In this document: positions 57,761-64,000 of the stretch, in pieces | How positions within the stretch are numbered: position 1 is the stretch's first letter | Layout of the letters: the number at the start of each line of letters is the position of its first letter | Assembly (NCBI GenBank): GCA_963728475.1 | Contig: CAVSKL010000004.1 | Span: 62,001-126,000, forward strand | Origin: CAVSKL01 sp963728475 [NCBI: Candidatus Eiseniibacteriota bacterium] | GTDB lineage: Bacteria; Eisenbacteria; RBG-16-71-46; JABDJR01 | Length of the DNA: 64,000 nt | Direction: 5' to 3' | Made by a program: the position numbers and the translations under genes | Notes under the pieces: model-generated | Told to the model about the DNA's origin: nothing | Databases searched by the model: none | What the model saw: only the letters and a program-made list of their open reading frames with translations

Positions 57761-57797
57761 GCCGGCGGATCCCCCGGGGGTCCGCCGGCCTTTTTTT
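57761..57797 (+). terminator. rho-independent terminator of ssb
   Basis: Stem GCCGGCGGA / TCCGCCGGC around a CCCCCGGGGG core, followed by seven T. Confidence 0.95.
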
Positions 57798-57870
57798 CCG
57801 GTGGGGGCGGGGAGACCTGAGGGAGCGCGAAACCGGCCGGCCTTTCGCGCCGGCTCCGGGGAGGAACGCG

Positions 57871-58089
57871 ATGGCGACCGAGACGAAGACGCTCAGGATC
57901 AGCGGCATGCACTGCGGCATGTGCGTGAAAAAGGTGACCGATGCGCTCACCAAGGTGGACGGCGTGCGCGCGGCCGAGGTGAACCTCGAGGCGGGGACCG
58001 CCGAGGTGACGGTGACGGCGGGACGGGTCGCTCCCGAGGCGCTCGCCGCCGCGGTGGAGTCGGCCGGCTACCGGGTGGAGGAGAGCTAG
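57871..58089 (+). CDS. heavy-metal-associated (HMA) domain protein, CopZ-like
   Basis: 72 residues, a single ferredoxin-like HMA domain. The metal-binding GMHCGMC loop (Cys15, Cys18) precedes VKKVTDALTKVDGVRAAEVNLEAGTAEVTV. Such proteins carry Cu(I) or similar ions to P-type ATPases. GAGGAA upstream of the ATG. No copper ATPase is near. Confidence 0.93.
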   Translation: MATETKTLRISGMHCGMCVKKVTDALTKVDGVRAAEVNLEAGTAEVTVTAGRVAPEALAAAVESAGYRVEES

Positions 58090-58140
58090 CCCGATCCCGG
58101 CGGGAGGGCGATTCCCGCGCCGCGGGAGGCGATCCGGTTC

Positions 58141-58169
58141 TTGTCACCGGCGACGCTCCATGCTAGTCT
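58141..58169 (+). promoter_or_regulatory. promoter of tRNA-Lys
   Basis: TTGTCA (58141-58146), 17-bp spacer ending in TGC, TAGTCT (58164-58169). Transcription would start about 12 nt before the tRNA. Confidence 0.8.
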
Positions 58170-58187
58170 GCGTGTCCGTTTTGAGCT

Positions 58188-58263
<76 letters not shown>

Positions 58264-58275
58264 GATCCCTGAAAA

Positions 58276-58301
58276 GGCCCTCCGGCGGCGGCCGGGGGGC
58301 C
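58276..58301 (+). terminator. hairpin after tRNA-Lys, possible terminator
   Basis: 11-bp stem GGCCCTCCGGC / GCCGGGGGGCC with a 4-nt loop (two G-T pairs), followed by GTTTCC, a weak T-tract. Between it and the tmRNA, 58302-58457 holds only a lone TAGAAT (58389-58394) as a possible -10. Confidence 0.55.
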
Positions 58302-58457
58302 GTTTCCATGGGTCCCGGATCCATCCGGTCGGGCCCGCGGCCGGCCGGGGGTGCCTGCGGGAATTCGGTGCCTTTGGCCGGGATAGAGTAGAATGAGGGT
58401 TGCGTGGGCGGGCGACCGGCACCGGCCGGCGACCCGCGCGCTTTTGCGCACCGTTTC

Positions 58458-58815
58458 GGGGGCGATTGGCTTCGACGGGGTCGCGGAAGCGAGAGACGCG
58501 TGCCGAGGTCCTGTCCACCTCGTTAATCAGGCAGGAAAACAAGCAACTGACAACGCTCAGTTCGCTCTCGCTGCCTAGTAACCTAGGCTAGCGCGGTTCG
58601 CCTCCCTTCGTTCGCCGGGGGAGGGTCGAACCGTCATATCAGGCGAGCTGGCCGGCGGCCCTGCTCCGAGGCCCCGGCGAGACTTCAGGAGCTGGTCCCT
58701 TGCTCAGCCCGCCGGTCGGCGGGGCGAGGGGCGAGAATCAAACCTCCGGCTACGCACGTAGAGGTTCTCGTGGATGTGGTTCCGGACGCGGGTTCGATTC
58801 CCGCCGCCTCCACCA
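58458..58815 (+). ncRNA. ssrA: tmRNA (transfer-messenger RNA)
   Basis: 358 nt. The 5' end GGGGGCGATTGGCTTCGACGG pairs its first seven bases with CGCCTCC at the 3' end (58805-58811), followed by ACCA. The conserved GCTACGCACGTAGA near 58750 and the T-arm GCGGGTTCGATTCCCGC are present. The tag frame most likely resumes at GCA 58543 and encodes ATDNAQFALAA, stop TAG 58576-58578; an earlier GCA (58531) would give 15 residues. It works with SmpB (51223) to rescue stalled ribosomes. Its 3' end is repeated in tandem just downstream. Confidence 0.95.
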
Positions 58816-59486
58816 CTGCGCGCATCCTCCGGATGCGCAACCAATCTGAGGACGGCGGGGTCTCGATCCCGCCGTTGCACGTTCCGGGTGATAGCGAGGT
58901 CCTACATCGGCGGGATCTCGGCTCCCGCCGCCTCCACCACTGCGCGCATCCTCCGGATGCGCAACCAATCTGAGGACGGCGGGGTCTCGATCCCGCCGTT
59001 GCACGTTCCGGGTGATAGCGAGGTCCTACATCGGCGGGATCTCGGCTCCCGCCGCCTCCACCACTGCGCGCATCCTCCGGATGCGCTACCAATCTGAGGA
59101 CGGCGGGGTCTCGATCCCGCCGTTGCACGTTCCGGGTGATAGCGAGGTCCTACATCGGCGGGATCTCGGCTCCCGCCGCCTCCACCACTGCGCGCATCCT
59201 CCGGATGCGCTACCAATCTGAGGACGGCGGGGTCTCGATCCCGCCGTTGCACGTTCCGGGTGATAGCGAGGTCCTACATCGGCGGGATCTCGGCTCCCGC
59301 CGCCTCCACCACTGCGCGCATCCTCCGGATGCGCAACCAATCTGAGGACGGCGGGGTCTCGATCCCGCCGTTGCACGTTCCGGGTGATAGCGAGGTCCTA
59401 CATCGGCGGGATCTCGGCTCCCGCCGCCTCCACCACTGCGCGCATCCTCCGGATGCGCTACCAATCTGAGGACGGCGGGGTCTCGG
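58816..59486 (+). repeat. 124-bp tandem repeats carrying copies of the tmRNA 3' end
   Basis: Five complete units (58816-58939, 58940-59063, 59064-59187, 59188-59311, 59312-59435) and the first ~51 bp of a sixth. They are almost identical: the only difference I see is A or T after GATGCGC (A, A, T, T, A, T). Each unit ends with CCCGCCGCCTCCACCA, the exact last 16 nt of the tmRNA, preceded by a T-arm-like hairpin GCGGGA..TCCCGC. It also holds a second T-arm-like hairpin (CGGCGGG..CCCGCCG) and the stem GCGCATCC/GGATGCGC. There is no gene and no spacer variation. Confidence 0.93.
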
Positions 59487-59829
59487 CCCTTCGGGCCTCG
59501 GCTCTCGGCGGAAGCGCTTCGCGGCGCACCTCCGGTGCGCCTGATTCAAACGTCGGCGAGGTGTCGCCCTCGCTGTCGGGGACCTCTGGCCTTCGGTCAG
59601 CCCTCTTGCCCGCGAGGGCTCCGTTCCCGCCGCCTCCACCACCCTTAGGGGTCTGGAACGGGACAAGTCCCGGACCTTCGTTGCAGTGGCGGCAGGCCCG
59701 ACTCCCGCCACCTCCCCGGGAGCCCCTCCGGAGGCGCCCCGGGCGAACCTCACCCGCGCGGGCTTGCGGGGACGGCACGCGGGATCGTGATCCGAGCCTC
59801 CGGAGACCGCGACCGTATCTCTCCTCTTT
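59487..59829 (+). other. hairpin-rich non-coding stretch with another tmRNA-end copy
   Basis: No convincing gene. Hairpins include GGCCCTTCGGGCC (59487) and CTGGCCTTCGGTCAG (about 59585), both with UUCG loops, and GCGCACCTCCGGTGCGC (about 59524). A further copy of TTCCCGCCGCCTCCACCA ends at 59641, and a diverged one (GACTCCCGCCACCTCCCC) lies near 59700. Confidence 0.65.
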
Positions 59830-59838
59830 TGCTACGCT
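59830..59838 (+). promoter_or_regulatory. extended -10 promoter of the kinase fusion gene
   Basis: TGC + TACGCT (59830-59838), no good -35; transcript start about 59845, then AAAGGA and the ATG at 59864. Confidence 0.4.
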
Positions 59839-59863
59839 TGCGCTGGAGTGAGAAAGGACTCGT

Positions 59864-62701
59864 ATGATCGGCAAGACTCTCTCGCACTACAAGATCATCG
59901 AGGAACTCGGCGCCGGCGGAATGGGCCGTGTCTATCGTGCGCACGACTCGCGCCTCGGACGCGACGTTGCCGTGAAGGTGCTGCAGACTCACCTGGCCTC
60001 CACGCCGGAGGCGCTCGCCCGTTTTGAACGCGAGGCGCGTACCGTCTCGCAGCTCAACCACCCCCATATCTGCACGCTCCACGACGTGGGGCGTGACGGG
60101 GACACCGATTTTCTCGTCATGGAGTTGGTGCGCGGCCGAAGTCTGGCCGAGCGGCTGACCGAGGGCCCGTTACCCGTGCCGGAAGTCCTTTCCCTGTCGA
60201 TTCAGACGGCGGAAGCGCTGGCGCGTGCCCATGCGGCGGGGGTGGTGCACCGGGACCTGAAGCCGGGCAACCTGATGCTGACGGACTCGGGGGTGAAACT
60301 GCTCGACTTCGGTCTGGCCAAGGCGCTCGGTTCCCCGGAGGGCGACGCGTACACGATCGGGGCCGCCGGCACCGCTCCCGACGCGCCCACCCTCATCGCG
60401 GACGACGAGGCCATCGTCGACACGGACCTCACCAACGTCGGTACGGTCCTGGGCACCCTTCCCTATATGGCGCCCGAGCAGCGTTCGGGGAGCGGAGCGG
60501 ACGCGCGCACGGACGTCTATGCCTTCGGCTGTGTGCTGTACGAGATGGCGACGGCGAGTCGTGCCGCGGACGGCCTGGACGCAAAGAAGCTGCCAAAGGC
60601 GCTGTTGGAGATCGTCAATCGGTGCCTGCAGCCCGATCCCGCCGAGCGCTTCGGGAGCGCGGATGAACTCCAGCGCGCACTGGAACGTGTGCGGGATTGG
60701 CCGCAGCGGGAAGGACTTCCGGAGCTGGCGCGAATCATCGAGACGATCCAGGGGCTCGACGAGGGGCCGGAGAGCTGGCAGGCGTGGGAACTGGCCCGCG
60801 AAATCGAGTGGCTCGCCCCGGGCAACGAGCAGCTGGAGCGCCTCCGGGCCGAGTTCACCCATCCGCTGCAGGTGACCTCGGAGCCGGCAGGGGCCCTCGT
60901 TTCCATTCGACGCTACGATAGGCCGGATGAGTGGATCCCGCTCGGCGCCACCCCGCTCAACGCGGAGGGTGCGCCGCGCGCATTTCTTTGTCTGCGGATC
61001 CAGCATCCCGGGGGCCGCACCGCGAACGACCTGTGGTGGAACCACGCGTATGCGGCCGAACTCTACCCGCCACGGTGCTATCTGCTGCACGCGTCCGGAA
61101 TGCTGCCGCCGGGCATGGAGTACATCCCGGCCGGATCGGATGAGATGACCATGCCGGGGCTGGAGAGCCTGGGCAAGGAACCCGTCCCCGCGTTCATGCT
61201 GGACCGTGACCCGGTAACGAACCGCCAGTACAAGGAGTTCATCGACGCCGGTGGCTACGAGGACGCCAGGTTCTGGCAGGAGCCGTTCCAGGACGGTGAC
61301 CGCACGCTCTCCCGTGCGGAGGCGATGGCCCGCTTCACGGACACCGTGGGCCGGCCGGGTCCCGCGGGTTGGGAACTCGGCGACACCCCACCAGGCAAGG
61401 ACGACCACCCGGTCACCGGGGTGAGCTGGTTCGAGGCGGCGGCGTACGCCGCCTGGGCCGGAAAGAAGCTGCCCACCGTCTTCCACTGGAACCGGGCCGC
61501 CATGCCCTTCGCCGCGTCGCAGGTCGTGCCGGCGGCCAACCTGGCCGGGAGGGACACGGTGCCCGTCGGCACCACGAATTCGGTCAATCGCTTCGGAGTC
61601 CGCGACCTGGCCGGCAACGTGCGCGAATGGGCCCGCAACGAAGTCAACCCGGACGGTCAGCGCTTCATCCTGGGCGGCGGCTGGAACGACCCGGAGTACG
61701 CGTTCGCCGACGCGTACGCGCAATCGCCGTGGGACCGCTCACAGACGAACGGGTTCCGCTGCATGCGGGAGGCGGAGGACGCCGGCGCGGTTGTGGCGAA
61801 CGCGGACTCGCCGGATCTGAGCAAGGATCCGGATCCGCTCGCACGGGCGATCGAAATCCCCTTCCGCGACTTCCTCTCCGAGACGCCCGTCAACGACCAG
61901 ACCTTCGCGTTCTTCGAGCGCATGTTCCTCTACGACCGGGAACCCTTGAACGCCGTCATCGAGGCGGACGCGGAGGATCCGCCCCTCGGGCGCCGCCAAA
62001 CCGTGCAGGTGGACGCGGCCTACGGGCCGGAGCGCCTCACCCTCTACATTTACCCGCCCACGCGCGGGGAACCACCCCACCCCGTCGTGGTCGTGTTCCC
62101 CGGCTCCGGCGCCCTGATGTTGGCCGAGGTCGGCCCCGGTGAACTGCGCCGGGCGGACTACCTGATCAGGGCCGGGTACGCGGTCGTGCTCCCCGTCTAC
62201 AAGGGCACCTACCAGCGGAAGAGTGCCGTCAAGGCGGATACGCCGAAACCTACCGCTCTCTATCGCGACCACCTGGTGATGTGGGCGAAGGACCTCTCAC
62301 GCACGATCGACTACCTCGAGACGCGGGAGGACCTCGACACCGCGCGCGTCGCGTACCTGGGCCTGAGCTGGGGTGGCCAGCTCGGGGGAATACTTCCCGC
62401 GGTGGAGAAACGCATACGCGCCGTCGTGCTCTACGTGGCGGGACTCAGCTTCCAGCGCCCTTTCCCCGAGGCCGACGCGATCAACTACGTCCCGCGCGTG
62501 ACCCAGCCCACGCTGATGCTGAACGGCGAGCTCGACTTCTACTTCCCGAAAGAGACGTCGCAGCGCCCGATGTACGAGATGCTCGGAACCCCGGATGAGC
62601 ACAAGCGATGGATGACGTTCGCGGGCGCGCACTCGGTGCCGCGCGTGGAGATGGTGCGGGAGGTGCTGGCCTGGCTGGAGCGATATCTGGCGAAGGACTG
62701 A
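59864..62701 (+). CDS. Ser/Thr protein kinase - formylglycine-generating-enzyme-like - alpha/beta hydrolase fusion
   Basis: 945 residues, three domains. (1) Kinase, about 8-270: GAGGMGRVYRA, VAVK, HRDLKPGN, LLDFGLAKA, GTLPYMAPEQRSG and TDVYAFGCVLYEM are intact; the C-lobe is short. (2) FGE-sulfatase/SUMF1 domain, about 415-640: GMEYIPAGSDEMTMPGLE, DRDPVTNRQYKEFIDAGGYED, HPVTGVSWFEAAAYAAWAGKKLPT, DLAGNVREWARNE, GGGWNDPEYAF, NGFRCMRE; I do not see the copper-cysteine pair of true formylglycine makers. (3) Alpha/beta hydrolase, about 690-945, with nucleophile elbow GLSWGGQ, Asp in NGELDFYFP and His in GAHSVPR. Kinase-SUMF1 fusions are known in several phyla; the added hydrolase suggests a signalling-controlled esterase. 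AAAGGA precedes the ATG. It is slightly less GC-rich than most of the window. Confidence 0.92.
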   Translation: MIGKTLSHYKIIEELGAGGMGRVYRAHDSRLGRDVAVKVLQTHLASTPEALARFEREARTVSQLNHPHICTLHDVGRDGDTDFLVMELVRGRSLAERLTEGPLPVPEVLSLSIQTAEALARAHAAGVVHRDLKPGNLMLTDSGVKLLDFGLAKALGSPEGDAYTIGAAGTAPDAPTLIADDEAIVDTDLTNVGTVLGTLPYMAPEQRSGSGADARTDVYAFGCVLYEMATASRAADGLDAKKLPKALLEIVNRCLQPDPAERFGSADELQRALERVRDWPQREGLPELARIIETIQGLDEGPESWQAWELAREIEWLAPGNEQLERLRAEFTHPLQVTSEPAGALVSIRRYDRPDEWIPLGATPLNAEGAPRAFLCLRIQHPGGRTANDLWWNHAYAAELYPPRCYLLHASGMLPPGMEYIPAGSDEMTMPGLESLGKEPVPAFMLDRDPVTNRQYKEFIDAGGYEDARFWQEPFQDGDRTLSRAEAMARFTDTVGRPGPAGWELGDTPPGKDDHPVTGVSWFEAAAYAAWAGKKLPTVFHWNRAAMPFAASQVVPAANLAGRDTVPVGTTNSVNRFGVRDLAGNVREWARNEVNPDGQRFILGGGWNDPEYAFADAYAQSPWDRSQTNGFRCMREAEDAGAVVANADSPDLSKDPDPLARAIEIPFRDFLSETPVNDQTFAFFERMFLYDREPLNAVIEADAEDPPLGRRQTVQVDAAYGPERLTLYIYPPTRGEPPHPVVVVFPGSGALMLAEVGPGELRRADYLIRAGYAVVLPVYKGTYQRKSAVKADTPKPTALYRDHLVMWAKDLSRTIDYLETREDLDTARVAYLGLSWGGQLGGILPAVEKRIRAVVLYVAGLSFQRPFPEADAINYVPRVTQPTLMLNGELDFYFPKETSQRPMYEMLGTPDEHKRWMTFAGAHSVPRVEMVREVLAWLERYLAKD

Positions 62702-62771
62702 CCGCGGGCTGCAGCCTCCGCTTCCGCGCTTCGCTCTGACACTCCGCCCGTTCGTCGGGAGAACCCGCAGA

Positions 62772-64000
62772 TCACACCTTCTCCAGGAGGCCGGTGCCGT
62801 CGGGACGCGCCGACTTGATCCGCACCTCCTCGAACAGGGCGTACCGGGCTTCGTCGATCATCGGAGCCTGAAGCGGCCAGATCAGGGTCATGGATGCCTT
62901 CCGGGGGCCGAATTCGTCCCGGTCGAGCAGGAAGTGGCATCCGTGCTCCAACCTGAGCGCTATCGGCAGGTACTTTCTTGCCGTCGGCGATAGCGACTTG
63001 TTCAGAATGGCGAGACCGAGTTCCGGTTCCCCCACCCTGGACGCCGCTTCCACCAGCCTGGTCGCGAACAGGAGTTCGTGCAAGGGTTGAAGCAGCGCCT
63101 GCTCGAGGTGCTCCTTTGTCTCTTTGATGCGGCCCCGGTATGCCTCCAGGTAGACAGCGGCGATGAGCAGATTCGCCGAGTCGATGCGGTCGTCGCCGCG
63201 GCCCGTGGACAGCAGTTCTTCGGCGGCACCGAAGTTCCCCAATAGACAATGAGCTATGATCTCGTTGTGATAAGCCGTCGTCAGGTAGAAGTCGGAGTTC
63301 GAGACCTCCCTGAGCCGTCTGGTCACGATCAGACATTCTTCGCTACGGTTGGTCCAGTTCAAAATATGGGAAAGCCAGAGAAAGGCATGCGGCTCCCGGG
63401 GGTCGATCTCCAGCGCACGGCGAGCCAGCCGTTCGCCTCCCGCAAGGTTCCCGTCGATGAAGTACAGCGCTCCCAGGGTGAGCAGCGCGGGGACGAAGTC
63501 GGGGTCGGCCTCGATCGCCCGGCCCAGGCTCCGCAATACCTCTTCGCGGCTACCTCCGGAGACCACGAGGACGTTCGCTTCCGCCTTATGGGCCTCGGGG
63601 AGGTTGGGATCGGTGGCAATGGCCTTGCGCGCGGCCTCGAGACCGAGGCGCGTGGATGCCTCGCGATCCTCGGTCCAGGCGTACTGCAGAAACTGGGCAT
63701 GGCAATCGGCCACCCCCGCCCAGGCCAACGCGTAGTCCGGTTCCAGGGCGATGGCTTCCCGGAAGAGGCCCATCGCCTCCTGCATGGCCTCCTTGCTGTA
63801 GAGCCCGTACTTTTCCCGTCCCTTGAGATAGAGGTCGTAGGCCTTGGCGTCGGCGGGGCGGTCGCGGACGATCTCCTTGATGTCGCTCGGGGTCATGGTG
63901 ACGCGGAGCGCTGCCACGATGGCGGTCGCGATCTCGTCCTGCACCGCGAACACGTCGTCGAGGGTGCGATCGAAGCGATCCGCCCACAGCTGAAATCCGT
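62772..64000 (-). CDS. tetratricopeptide-repeat protein, 5' end beyond the right edge
   Basis: At least 409 residues; the frame is still open at 64000. The visible start, GFQLWADRFDRTLDDVFAVQDEIATAIVAALRV, is the junction found after a TolB/FlgO-like region in large bacterial kinases, cyclases or transcription regulators with C-terminal TPRs, so an N-terminal output domain probably lies off the window. TPR-like helical pairs follow: YLKGREKYGLYSKEAMQEAMGLFREAIALEPDYALAWAGVADCH, LGRAIEADPDFVPALLTLGALYFIDGNLAGGERLARRALEIDP and more. It converges on the kinase fusion gene with a 70-bp gap, and the two may belong to one signalling locus. Confidence 0.85.
   Translation of the reverse strand, partial: GFQLWADRFDRTLDDVFAVQDEIATAIVAALRVTMTPSDIKEIVRDRPADAKAYDLYLKGREKYGLYSKEAMQEAMGLFREAIALEPDYALAWAGVADCHAQFLQYAWTEDREASTRLGLEAARKAIATDPNLPEAHKAEANVLVVSGGSREEVLRSLGRAIEADPDFVPALLTLGALYFIDGNLAGGERLARRALEIDPREPHAFLWLSHILNWTNRSEECLIVTRRLREVSNSDFYLTTAYHNEIIAHCLLGNFGAAEELLSTGRGDDRIDSANLLIAAVYLEAYRGRIKETKEHLEQALLQPLHELLFATRLVEAASRVGEPELGLAILNKSLSPTARKYLPIALRLEHGCHFLLDRDEFGPRKASMTLIWPLQAPMIDEARYALFEEVRIKSARPDGTGLLEKV

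Noticed and set aside
58816-59486. CRISPR array
   Set aside because: The 124-bp units are contiguous and identical throughout, with no variable spacers, and no cas gene is present.
58816-59486. Integron attC array
   Set aside because: Units have GCAAC..GTTGC inverted segments but not the RYYYAAC/GTTRRRY core sites; there are no cassettes between units and no integron integrase in the window.
58816-59720. Extra tRNA genes because of T-arm and CCA-like sequences
   Set aside because: There are no D-arms, anticodon stems or 5' acceptor halves; only the 3' terminal part of the tmRNA is repeated.

Overview
The window is about 64 kb of a very GC-rich bacterial chromosome with tightly packed genes, many joined by ATGA, GTGA or TTGA stop/start overlaps. 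No rRNA or taxonomic marker is present. The combination of large exported proteins ending in FlgD-like/Por-type C-terminal domains, beta-barrel-like exported proteins, lamin-tail-domain proteins, a pyruvate phosphate dikinase, a tryptophanase-type lyase and a two-ATPase lar locus suggests a Gram-negative member of the FCB side of the tree (for example Candidatus Eisenbacteria or a relative). That placement is inference, not something the sequence proves.

Layout. 0-5 kb: rhomboid protease and an AP-superfamily phosphodiesterase (both leftward) flanking an exported DUF4412-like protein, with two tandem-repeat arrays (33 bp and 43 bp). 5.0-10.7 kb: an envelope module: lipoprotein with a cupredoxin fold that has lost its copper ligands, histidine kinase, NtrC-type sigma-54 activator, then a perfect 13+1+13 palindrome and a good -24/-12 promoter in front of a secreted helical-repeat protein and an outer-membrane-like protein. 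10.8-16 kb: housekeeping (CdaR/YbbR, HU, threonine aldolase, CDP-alcohol phosphatidyltransferase, Tmk, tRNA-dihydrouridine synthase). 16-19.8 kb: nickel-pincer cofactor genes larB (frameshifted) and larC plus two ECF-type ATPases. 19.8-29.6 kb: a strong sigma-70 promoter and four large exported proteins or lipoproteins. 29.7-41.5 kb: aldehyde dehydrogenase, tryptophanase, an aconitase-fold protein lacking cluster ligands, PPDK, glycosyltransferase, phosphatidyltransferase, sirtuin and a VWA membrane protein. 41.6-49.4 kb: a lamin-tail/HhH exported operon, aminotransferase, carbamate kinase, a second lamin-tail protein, an ICMT-like methyltransferase and an alkyltransferase-like protein. 49.4-58.3 kb: MFS exporter, five tRNAs (Leu, Arg, His, Pro, Lys), smpB-amidase-GerMN-murI-rph-rdgB operon, ssb and a metal-binding HMA protein. 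58.4-64 kb: tmRNA (ssrA), then five near-identical 124-bp tandem units that each copy the tmRNA 3' end, a hairpin-rich non-coding stretch, a kinase-FGE-hydrolase fusion protein and a TPR protein cut by the right edge.

Things that work together. SmpB and tmRNA (trans-translation) are 7 kb apart. The kinase/activator pair sits directly upstream of a sigma-54 promoter that it probably controls. LarB/LarC share an operon with two ATPases that could power nickel uptake, but no membrane components are visible. Many recognisable promoters share an extended -10 element TGCTAnnnT. The two parts of the window most likely to repay study are the cupredoxin-HK-NtrC-sigma54 envelope module (5.0-10.7 kb) and the tmRNA 3'-end repeat array (58.8-59.5 kb).
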